Origin: Benincasa hispida
Lineage: Eukaryota > Streptophyta > Magnoliopsida > Cucurbitales > Cucurbitaceae
Length of the DNA stretch: 64,000 nucleotides
Assembly: GCF_009727055.1 (NCBI RefSeq)
Contig: NC_052350.1
Coordinates: 24,259,330 to 24,323,329 of the forward strand
Direction of reading: 5' to 3'
Shown in pieces: positions 23,560 to 34,200 of this stretch. The notes beneath the pieces are model-generated. The model saw only the letters and a program-made list of their open reading frames with translations. It was not told the origin of the DNA and searched no databases. How positions within the stretch are numbered: position 1 is the first letter of the stretch; each line of letters starts with the position of its first letter. Both the position numbers and the translations under genes were made by a program.

Positions 23560-23950
23560 ATTTATAATTTCATTTAATTATAACAATTATAAAATGAAAT
23601 GAAATAAATTAAAACCAATTATTGCATGTGAAACCATACTTAGATAAATTATAACAGTTATAAAATAACCTAAAGTAATTTCATGCTTCATGCAATATCA
23701 TTTTATTACTTAACATACATAATACTTATATGATAAAATAATAAAATAATTAATAACATACATTCATATATACATCCAACTATATATTATAACTCTTATA
23801 ATATAAAGGATACATGATAATGTTATTAATGCATGCAAACATATATTATAACATTTATATTAGATGATGCATGAGCATGCTATAAAATTAAATCATGCAA
23901 CTATGTAACATTTATAATATAAATGATGCATGAATAATACATAACCTATG
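23560..23950. repeat. TATAA/GCATGC degenerate tandem block, element B leader
   Basis: Recurring ATTATAACATTTATA-like, GATGCATG-like and GCATGCAA-like words, equivalent to 1690-2030 in element A. Confidence 0.6.
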
Positions 23951-24119
23951 GTGGGATTTTACTCTATGGCATACATTATGACATATATAAATAATAATAA
24001 ATCATACATCAAATATATAATTTAAACAATAAGTATTGGATTGATTGGGCTCCTAAAGAATTAATTAAATTAATTTAACACTTATATTAATTTAATTAAT
24101 TAAAAAAATAAATTATTAC

Positions 24120-24310
24120 AAAATAATAGCCAAACCGGTTCAAAATAGGTGAACCGCTCAAACCAAGCGAATCAAATGTGAACCAACTTAGCCATGAACC
24201 AAACCGCATGCGAATCGGTTTATTCTTTCTGTCTCGGAGCGTTGCAACGTTATGACCTAGCATTGCAATGCTAGGAGACAACGTTGCAATGCTGCTATGT
24301 AGTCGTCTAT
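24120..24310. repeat. TTGCAA palindromic words at the leader array position of element B
   Basis: At the leader position where A and C carry CGATCG arrays, B carries GCGTTGCAACGTT, then AGCATTGCAATGCTAG, then AACGTTGCAATGCTGC, all centred on TTGCAA. The flanking GAACCG-rich sequence (24138-24210) is partly shared with A (2190-2220, GAACCGGGTCTTGAACCG). Confidence 0.65.
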
Positions 24311-24610
24311 TGTACAGTCGCAATCTTCATCGATTTTACTTTGATTTGGGCCTCATTTTCTCTAGAAAATCGAAAAACTCACAAACGACTCAAGACAAAC
24401 AAATACAGACTCGATAGCTTTAATTATGCCCAAAAACACCAGGCCCTTACAAACCAATTTTTAAAAATAAAGCAATAAAACTAACAGGCCAATCCCGAAA
24501 CATCCAAAATTGCAACACATTCAACATCCATATTCATCATATGAAAAATTATAGAATGCAAAACTATAAATTAAATTCTCGAAAAAATAAAATTGGGACC
24601 ATGAACGCCG

Positions 24611-24623
24611 GTTTGATACCAAT
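24611..24623 (-). promoter_or_regulatory. Primer binding site of element B
   Basis: On the minus strand this reads TTGGTATCAAAC next to the LTR end. It differs from the usual TTGGTATCAGAGC after the first eight or nine bases, probably by decay. Confidence 0.75.
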
Positions 24624-25157
24624 TGAAAGAACCTTAAGGTCCACTATGGAAGCGGGATCAGTCCCAATCTTTATTTTTACAGAATAATAAATTACAGTAT
24701 ATACAATTATGCATTAATGAAGAATTTACAGCATGCTAATAAAATAAGAGGAATAGTGTTAGGATTTCAAGAAAGATTACCCCTAAAGAATCGTTCTTCT
24801 CATGAATTTGCTTCTTAATTTAGTCACAAACTCTTTGAAATATCCCAAGAACTACAAAACTCAATGTGGACACCACCACTAGTGAAACCTCCTGTATTCG
24901 CGTTAGGGGTTAAGAATTGACAGAAGATGTAAGCTTTGCTACTTTTTAGAAGAGGAGATTTTTTCTAGAGAATACTTGAGATGACTCTAGAGAATACCTT
25001 GGGAGAGAAAAAAATTTTCACAAACCTTCTATGTAAAAAAATTATGTGAGGAAGATGATGAAGTGTTTAAAACTGACTCCCACATCCTCATGTTCTCGAG
25101 AGAATTAAGGAGGGGGGAGGGAGTTACAACTTCCTCCCAAATTAAATTCAAACAATA

Positions 25158-25159
<2 letters not shown>

Positions 25160-25211
<52 letters not shown>
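25160..25211. repeat. ATT trinucleotide microsatellite
   Basis: About 17 uninterrupted ATT units inside the 5' LTR of element B. It has no counterpart in the partner LTR, where the adapter artefact lies close by. Confidence 0.95.
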
Positions 25212-25213
<2 letters not shown>

Positions 25214-25883
25214 ACTACCTTATCATATTATGTATATATTAAACTATATGTTATATCAAATATAGCACATAACCTATAGTTTTTATATTGTATCAAATAC
25301 AAAGTTTTTAATTCTCTCAATTATATGTTGTATTTAATATAAATCACATTTATACTAAATTTAATTATATGAATTCAATCCATATAATTAATATTTGAAT
25401 CATATTCAAATATTTAATTCCTCTCAAAATAAGCTTTATATTATAATGTATCAAATACATTACATTAATTATATTACATATAATTAGTTTAAATTAATTA
25501 TATCATATATAATTAATTCCTTCAATTAATTTGAACAATTCAAATTAATCCAAAATTAATTATCAATAATCCCTATTGAGCTACAGAGTGGACCTTATGG
25601 TCCTGTAGATTGAAGCTCCAATGATTCTTGAATAGTTTAATTAAATTATTCAACATCCATTAACTGTCATCACTCCACTAAAAATCGACAGCTGCATTCT
25701 TCGTACTACAGATATATTCCTGTGTCTATATAACCAATCAACAGTGCGATGACCCTTCACAAATTGTTCGTAAGTACAACTGGGCCAAAAATATCATTTT
25801 GCCCTGTAGTTACATTTAACTTCTTACATACCACTGATCTCTCTAATGAACATAATTCAACTATGACTAAACCCCTCTCGGTC

Positions 25884-26028
25884 AAGAGAGAGTGTGGCAC
25901 CACATTGTTCAAACCCCAGAATCAGAGCAATTTATCTACTTACCCCGATATTGGGNAAGAGAGAGTGTGGCACCACATTGTTCAAACCCCAGAATCAGAG
26001 CAATTTATCTACTTACCCCGATATTGGG
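25884..26028. other. 72-bp duplication flanking a single N (probable assembly artefact)
   Basis: Positions 25884-25955 and 25957-26028 are identical 72-base copies separated by one N at 25956. The partner LTR (about 10356-10450) has this segment once. Overlapping contig ends joined without merging would give this pattern. Confidence 0.9.
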
Positions 26029-26649
26029 GAAGAAGTGAATTCCGTCTTGTATGGCTCTATTCCCAACTCCCCAATCAAATGAATCCCATAAATAGCAGGC
26101 TTATTGAGTCAATAATCTGGCCACTCTCACCCATACAAATCAAAGGACCGCCTTCATATGCAGGAATTCGCAACTCACTCATGATTGTCACCTATGGTCA
26201 TCCTAGTGAAATGTAAGTCTCTATTATCAACGGTGTTATATAATAAAACTAATCATTTCATAGTCCGATCTTATACAAACCCTTTTGTATAGAATACCCC
26301 CGCTCACATGTCTCCACATGAATGATCATGATCAAATTATTTGTAGCACTTTACAACAATTATAACATCTACAAAGTGGGTCGTATTCGTAATGTCACCA
26401 GGATAAGGTGTCCAACCTTATCCATCTACTACAAACCATTTAGATTATCACTTAAACATGATCCACTTCTACGTCTCTACATACATGTTTAAGCTACAGT
26501 AGATAACCTTAGATATTAGTTTATTGGTTTGTGGGTTAATGCTACTAAATATCGAATAAAATATCTCATATTTTATTAAATAAGTAAAATTGTTTGTATA
26601 TTACAATTACAAACTACAGAACATACGAGATTTAGGGTATCAACCCCCA

Positions 26650-27731
26650 TAGTATATATGTGCAAAATAACTAAATATACAAATGTAAATATGACAAATT
26701 ATGTAGAATATATATCTCAATAAAAGTGAGACTAAATTAAAATATGAAGTATATATTAGTATTTGTTTTGAATGCATTTAGAATAACCTTATATATATTT
26801 TAACTAAACCTCGTATATATACACAAATGAAAACATAGATTTGTAACAATAATTCTGTATTAAATATGATCCACAAAAAGAGTTTAAATCAATATTTGAA
26901 ATTTGTTTAAAAGAAAAGGAAAAAGTATATTTACAAACTAAGTAAATAATACAGGTGTATATTTGACAAAATATGTGGAATATACGTCTCAATAGAAACA
27001 AGACTAAAATTAAAATATGAAGTATATATTATATAACAACCTTAAATCTGTATGTCTTCTAATGCATTTAACCACCATCGGATGCAAAAAAAAAATGGAA
27101 TTCATACAATAAACATAAGGAAGCTCAAATGTAATTAGCATATCATATTCCTTAATTTTAGGGATATATACCATATTTAATTAATAAATAAAATAAGAAA
27201 TCATTAAATGAGAACTCATAATTAATTATGATATATATAGTGTAATTAATAATTATTCAAAAGAAATAAAACCTCTAAATAATCAATATTGATTACAGTT
27301 TGGTTTTTTAAATATTTTAATTATAAAATAAATCAAAATTTAATATGAGAGAGAATATATCATAAAGTTAAAATTGTCTAAAAAAATATGTAGAGATCTA
27401 GTTATGAAATATAGTTAAAGTTTAGGATATTTATGAAATATTACTTGTGAAGTAGGTCATTCCACTATATCTTTCTTATTATAACTTACACTTAGTTATT
27501 TGAAAATCCTCATTATCTACCGTATTTACTATTTTGTAATCTTCCTCTCTCCTCATTTGTAACCTACACTAAAATTATTTGTGTCCAAACACAGATTATT
27601 ATAATCTACATACTATTATAACTCACTAATTATAATAATCAACTCTAACACTCCAAACAATCCCTTAATTTTTTATGTTATTTTCTTTTGTTAATGTCCA
27701 ACAAAATGTTCAATGGATCAAATCTCATAGC
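26650..27731. other. AT-rich spacer, no gene seen
   Basis: No supported coding frame. A motif of about 90 bp (ATATGAAGTATATATTA, TGTGGAATATACGTCTCAAT or similar) occurs twice, near 26690-26760 and 26955-27030, and suggests a degraded local duplication. Confidence 0.5.
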
Positions 27732-29587
27732 TGAAGCATGTAAAAGCATGCGATTTTAATTTATGTTTCGAACATACAGAGAAATACAGAGGAATTAAAT
27801 ATATTTCATTAAGCATGCTTTAACAGTGAAGAAATCAAGAGAAAAGGATTACCTTTGAAGAATACTTCTTCAATCTTCTCCAAACCTTCATTGTGATTAC
27901 AATCAAGAACAAGACCACCACCAAGATCTTCCCTGCTATTCTCCAACAAGGGAAAGGTTTGTGGGAACATTTTTTAAAGATTTAAGGGAAAAACTCTTTA
28001 TAGAGAAACACTTTCTTTGTATAGTTTAGTGAAAGTTATGAGAGATTGAGAGTTGAGAGAATATGTGAGTGAGTGCAAGTGAAGAGTAGAACCAGTTCTT
28101 CTATATTCTCCAAAATGCAGGAACAGTTCTACAAGTTAAGTGAAGGAAATTAACTCCCATGTAACTGCAGGGGAGTTAAAATATTTAATTTAAATTAAAT
28201 TCAATCAAATCAAATTAATTAATCTTAATTAAGCAAATATCACATACTTAATTAACATTACATTTGAAATCATATTTAGTTTTAATGTGCATCACATTCA
28301 CATAAAATTTAATCTATTGCTTTAATATAAATCTCATTCATATTAAATGTAATATATAATTTTAATATGAATCTCATTCATTTTAAATTTAACCTATACT
28401 TATAATATGAATCTCATTCGTATTGCTTAGTATTTGAATCTTATTCAAATACGTTATTCTCTCATATTACATAGTTTAATTTTGAATCTCGTTCAAAATT
28501 AACTTTATAATATAATATGTATACATTATTAATTGTATCATATACAATTAACATAATTTCCCTTAAAATTTGAACAATTCAAATTCTTTCAGAATTAAAT
28601 ATTCCTTGTTTATCTTTAGTGAGCTAGTAGAGGAAATCTAATGGACCTACATATTAAAAACTCCAATGATACGAGATTAAATTAATTAAACTCTTTAATT
28701 AAATTAATTAATATTCATTAACTATGGGTCACTCCGCTAAAGACCCACAATCGCACTTTTTGTACTGTAAAATATTTCTGTGTCCATGGATATAACCAAT
28801 TATCAATGAGTCAACCTTTATAAATTACTCATAACTACAGTTTGGTCAATGTATCGTTTTACCCCTGTAATTACGCTTTACTTCTTAAGTTCCACTAACC
28901 CTCTAATGAACGTCTTATCATAAATAAATCCCTCTCGGACCAATGAGAGGGAGGGAACACATTGTTCAAGACTATGAATTAGCAATTCATCTTCTTACCC
29001 TAAAGACGAGAATGAGTGAATTCAATCTTTTGTAGCTATGTTCCCAGCTAACAAATCCCCAAAATGGTAGGCTTATTGAATCGACGACTCGGGCCACTCT
29101 CACCCATACAAATCAAAGGATTTTCCTCATAGATAAGAGTTCATAAATCACTCAGGATTGAGGTCGAATTACCTATGGTCATCCTATGAAATCTTAATCT
29201 CTTCAGTTGACAATGTTATAAAGAGAGATTCATCATTTCGTGGTCTAGTCTTATATAAACTCTTTGTATAGGATATCTCCACTCACATGTCTCTACATTA
29301 ATAATTCGGATAAAATCATTTGTAACACTTATAACTTTTGTAACATTTACAAAATGGGTCGTATCTGTAGTGTCATTAGGTAAAACACTCAACCTTATCC
29401 ATATACTACAGACCATTTAAATTATTGCTTGAACATGATCCACTTGTATCTCTACATAAAATAATCTCATACCTTATTTTATTGGATTAAGTTAAACAAA
29501 TCTAATGGTCAAATAAAATAACTCCTTATTTTAATGAATTTTATTTATGTATTACAAAACCACAAAATTTAGGGCACAATCCCCAAT
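27732..29587 (-). mobile_element. Degraded solo LTR of the element A/B type
   Basis: Sequence from about 28600 to 29580 aligns by eye with the LTRs of A and B: GTGTCCATGGATATAACC, TTACCCCTGTAATTA, CCCCAAAATGGTAGGC and CTCACCCATACAAATCAAAG blocks. It ends near AATCCCCAATA, comparable to CAACCCCAACA. Neither PPT nor coding sequence follows on the right and no PBS precedes it on the left, hence a solo LTR. Edges are approximate, especially the left one. Confidence 0.65.
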
Positions 29588-30980
29588 ACCTTCAATTTGC
29601 TTAACTTTTGTTTAAGAAAGATGAAATGTCACCCAAACTATAATTCTAAAACAAAATTAGAAGAGTTAGAAATATTCTATTTAAAACGGATTCTTTCATT
29701 CTTGGCTTTTCCAAACCTCCAAGTGACGGAATAGGAAAGATTTTCTACACGAGAATCCCTATATTTATTATGTGCCATGTTAACATTCTTAAAAAAAATA
29801 GAGGAAGACTAATATTTTTATAAAGATAAATTTATGGTACAAACGAAACTCTAATAGCACTATAAATTTTTTCAAAACCAAGTTGCTTAGATGGCGCCAA
29901 GTCTTGCTTAAAATTAAATTTGAAAACGAAAGAAAATTGGAAATACAAAATTTCAGATTTTCTTTGAGCAAAATTAACATCCAAAAAGAAATCACTTATT
30001 ATGTCATGTTTGAAAAATTGAATACGTTACCTCAAAAAAAGAGAGACAAATTTGCATATGCGCCACGTGTAAGATTTCTACACCATGTTGAAAGCTATTT
30101 TCTTTTTATTAATTTTTTATAAAAAAAAACATTTTTAGGAAATGGACAAATAACGGAAGAGCGCGATGTGTAACATATCCCAAAAAAACTGGCGTAATTC
30201 ATTAAATAATAATTTATTAAACGTGTGCATGTAAATTTTGATCAATGACCATATATAAAGTAAATATAATTTAATTGATATAAAACTATCGATCATTAGT
30301 TAAAAAGAAAAAAAAGACCATCCACTAAAACTTTTTATAGTACTATGAAATATGGTACTTCCGTTGTTTATATTATAATTTTCCTTTATAAAAATGAGAT
30401 TTCTTTCCATATATTACTTGCCAAACAACAAAAAAGTGTGAGATTTCTTAGCATTTAAAAATATAACAAATGTGAACAAATAGAATAAGAAGTACTTTTG
30501 TTCACACTACAAATTTTTCTTCATAAATATTTATAAATCTTACATTAATGTCGGTAGGTTTCACCATATTTTTAAAAACACGTTGACATGACACACAAAA
30601 TGTAGAGAATGTATGGAAAGTTGTCCATACTACTATGTATAGGAAATTTTTCTGAGAGAATATGGTACTCATACCATTTATTATTTGACACGTCATCAAA
30701 TGATTTATTAATTTATTATTAATTTCTTTTGTGAACTCTATATAATTCTTTAATACTACTTTTTTTAGCAAGTAATAAATAATAATATGAAAAAATTTTC
30801 ATATTATCATAATACTAAAAATTTTCTCATCTTACACTTCATTTTTAAAAAATATGTCGACATGTTAACCAAATATAATAGAAATTGTACCTATACCAAC
30901 CCATCAATGGAAGTAGTTTGAAAATTTTCTTTAATACCATTAACGGTAGTACTAGAAAATTTTCTACCTTTTATTAAAAT

Positions 30981-31020
<40 letters not shown>

Positions 31021-31243
31021 ATTAATGTCTTCGAAGTTCGAACAACCCGCAAAACAACTCAGCTTTTTAGTTTGCATGCACGAAATGAAAGCTGTTTGAA
31101 GAATTAAGACCATAAACAAAAAATAAATAAATAAAAATCAGAACCTTTTGAGTTATAGTTCTATCATTAATAACAGATTATATATATATATATATATGCC
31201 TCAAATTGGCTAATGATTTAGAGAGAAAAGAAAACACGCCATA
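29588..31243. other. Spacer and 5' flank of the ABCG gene
   Basis: AT-rich, no supported gene. A run of 33 A lies at 30985-31017. A TA-dinucleotide stretch at about 31179-31197 lies roughly 50 bp before the ABCG start codon and could provide the TATA element, but the transcription start cannot be placed from sequence alone. Confidence 0.5.
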
Positions 31244-34200
31244 ATGGCGTCGGAGAATTCAACCGGAGGCAATTTCCGACAAGACGCCGCCGCAGAAGAA
31301 GCAGCTCTCCGGTGGGATGCTCTTCAAAGGCTTCCTACTTATCAAAGGGCTCGTAAAGCTCTGCTGCACGGTGTTGCAGGTGAACTAATTTAGACTCCGT
31401 TCTATAATTATTCCGTTTATAATTTTTTAAATCGATAACTAATAATTATTATGAGTTAACATTGAAAATTGAAGGGGAGTTGAAGGAAATTGATCTTCAG
31501 AAGCTTGATGTTAAAGAAACCAAAGAGCTTTTAAACAGAGTGGTGAAGAATGCTGAAAGTAATGAGGAATTTCTTCACAAACTCAAGAACAGAATTGACA
31601 GGTTCAAATCCCCTCTTTGATTTTGTGTTTATTTTTGCTAATTAGTGTTTAAATTGAGTTAACTTTGTAATTAATTTATTGGATTCTATGATTTTAACAG
31701 AGTTTCCCTTCGTTTACCAACAATTGAAGTGAGGTTCCAGAATCTTAATGTCAATGCTCAAGCATACTTTGGGAAAACAGCTTCCCCCACAATTTTTAGA
31801 TACTTTCTAAACCTCGCACAGGTAATTGAGTGTCACGTCAACATTCTTTATTAATTATGTAAAGTACAATATCATTAAATAATTCTTTTATTAAAAAAGA
31901 AAATTAATGTGTACGTACAGGAAGTAGGTACTATGGGAGTGTTAGAAAATTTTTCCTAAATGTTGAATACGTTCTACTGTTTGGATTGTCAAATACTCTA
32001 TATTGGTTAACATTGAGAAAATCTTGCGTATATAAGTAAAGAAAATATTTTGACGGATGTGAAATTGTTTTGATAGATTAAATAGCAAAAGTGTGGAAGT
32101 CTTAATTTTATTTTACAAAAAATATCATATCATTGTAGAGATAATGCGAAGGAATTATTGTGTATTGAATTCTAATATGCTTTAAATGTAGAATCAACCA
32201 AAGAATGTATTATTGTTTATCAAGTCTTTTTATTTTTTTGCTTTTTCTTTTTTGTGTGTGGTTAAAAAACTTTGAACCCTATATTTTATAGAGATTATAG
32301 TTATTGAACTTTCATATGTAAAGTTTGAGCATGGAGTTTAAAATTTGTAATAATTTCCTTCCTAAACTTTTGTACTTGTTTAAAATTTATAATGATTTAT
32401 TCTCTACTGTGAAAATTTCTATCAATGTGAACTATTGATCTTTAGTTTATGATATTTCAATACACTTTAAAAATACAATTGGTATACTATGAAGCTACAT
32501 GGAAAAGAAACTCTACTACATCTACCAAAAGTGTGCACGCCTCAAATGTAATTAGCATATATACTCTTTTTCATGAGGTTGGAGGTTCATATCCCCCGTA
32601 TCTCCACTTGCACTAAATTGTTCGATTTTTCAATTATAGAGATTAAATCATTATATAGTAAATTCAATGACTAAATTGTCATAAAATTTAAACTATAAGA
32701 ACTAAGCCCCATTTGGTAACTTTTTTGTTTTTTGTTTTTGAAAATTAAGTCTATTTCCTCACATTTCTTACAATTATTTATATCTTTCTTAAGTACAATG
32801 GTTGAATTCGTAGCCAAATTCTAAAAACAAAAACAGGTTTTTAAAAACTACTTTTTTTTTTTTTTTTTACTTTTCAAATTTGGCTTGGATTTTTAAACCA
32901 AATTGGTAAAAAGTAGATAACAAAGGAAGAAACTTGGGGTGGAAATAATGTCTATAGGTTTAATGTTGAAAAACAAAAAACAAAAAATGAAATAGTTACC
33001 AAACGAGACCTAAATCATTAGGTTTATGAAAGTATAGGATCAAATATGCTTTAACCTTGGTCTCTTTATAATCTCAGTTATGTAATCATTATTTTGACAT
33101 TTTCAAGATCTTACTATTTACATTTTTCTTTCTAAATTGACATATAATTTATGGAATTTCTCATCTCATAGAGTGCAGCAAACTATATTCATTTATGTTC
33201 AAGCGAAAAGCAGCAATTCTCAATCCTTTGTGATTTGAGTGGAACTATCAAACCAGGAAGGTGAGGTAATTGCTATCCATGTACCTTTTATTATATTTTT
33301 CCTTTTTGGCTTAACTCATCAATCTCCAAATATTTTAAGTTCATTACTAACTAAAACATGAATTTCCATTTCAAATCTCTGCAGAATGACTTTACTTCTT
33401 GGACCTCCAGGTTCTGGCAAGACAACTTTGCTAAAAGCCTTATCTGGGAAACTTGAATCACAGCTACAGGTTACATATACTGCTTTCATACTCGAAAAAC
33501 TCGACCTATTTTATCAATAAATTAACTCATTCATGTCATGAAAACTTATGTAAATTCTTTTTTTTTTTTTTTTTTGATAGTTTTCTGGGACAGTAACTTA
33601 TAATGGCCATCAAATGAAGGAATTTGTTCCTCAGAGAACTGCTGCTTATATCAGCCAGTATGACATTCATGTTCCTCTGTTGACAGTAAGGGAAACCTTA
33701 GCATTCTCAGCAAGATGTCAAGGAGTTGGCACTGGCTATGGTTTGAAAATTGAAACCCCTTTTTGAAGATTTCCAATTTGAAACATTCTTCAGAAAGTTT
33801 AGAATTAGTTTCTGAAACCGATTTCGTCAATGATTTAGATATGCTTACCGAGCTTTTGAGGAGGGAAAAGCAGCTGAATATCAAGCCAGATCCTTATATT
33901 GATGCATTAATGAAGGTCAAATGAATGAATGTTATCCAAATAAAGTTGAATACTACTTGAACACATAATTATATGATATTGTTTATACAGGCATCAGTGT
34001 TGAAAGGACAGAAGGAAGATATCGTTACCGAGTATATACTCAAGGTATGTTGTAATACCCTACTATTTAGTGTAACAAAAGAAAAAGGTTTCCTTAATTT
34101 CTAACCTTTTGCTCTTCAGATATTGGGTTTGGATGTTTGTGCTGATACCATTATAGGAAATGAGATGTTAAGGGGTATTTCAGGAGGACAAAAGAAGAGA

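Larger units (their letters stand above)
22652..24623 (-). other. Element B leader, PBS-proximal part
   Basis: Continuation of the element B leader beyond element C. In minus-strand order from the PBS: a TTGCAA-word block (24120-24310), a TATAA/GCATGC block (23560-23950), and two 156-bp repeat copies (about 22807-23045). The first bases after CATTG align with element A near 570-720, which lacks the insertion. No coding frame is supported. Confidence 0.7.
9121..26649 (-). mobile_element. Ty1/copia element B, interrupted by nested element C
   Basis: Complete structure read on the minus strand: 5' LTR (24624-26649), PBS, leader (24623-22652 and 15418-15175), gag, integrase, RT, RNase H, PPT (11073-11087), 3' LTR (9121-11072). 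Element C (15419-22651) splits the leader. AGTATA occurs next to both outer LTR ends (9115-9120 and 26651-26656) and is a plausible target duplication, although the LTR termini are mutated (TA for TG at the left). All coding parts are disrupted. The 17.5 kb span is about 10.3 kb without the insert. Confidence 0.85.
24624..26649 (-). mobile_element. 5' LTR of element B
   Basis: Starts (plus coordinates) TGAAAGAACC and ends near CAACCCCCA, about 2026 bp, and is the partner of 9121-11072. It contains an ATT microsatellite and a local duplication around a single N that the partner does not have. Confidence 0.85.

Noticed and set aside
31179..31197. Definite TATA box of the ABCG gene
   Set aside because: The TA run is a simple microsatellite; position is suitable but no initiation site can be confirmed.
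33741..33838. Frameshift or stop (TGA) in the ABCG gene after the CQGVGTGY segment
   Set aside because: It is an intron: donor GTTTGA at 33741 and acceptor TTTAG at 33838 restore phase and the [11 protein letters not shown] continuation.
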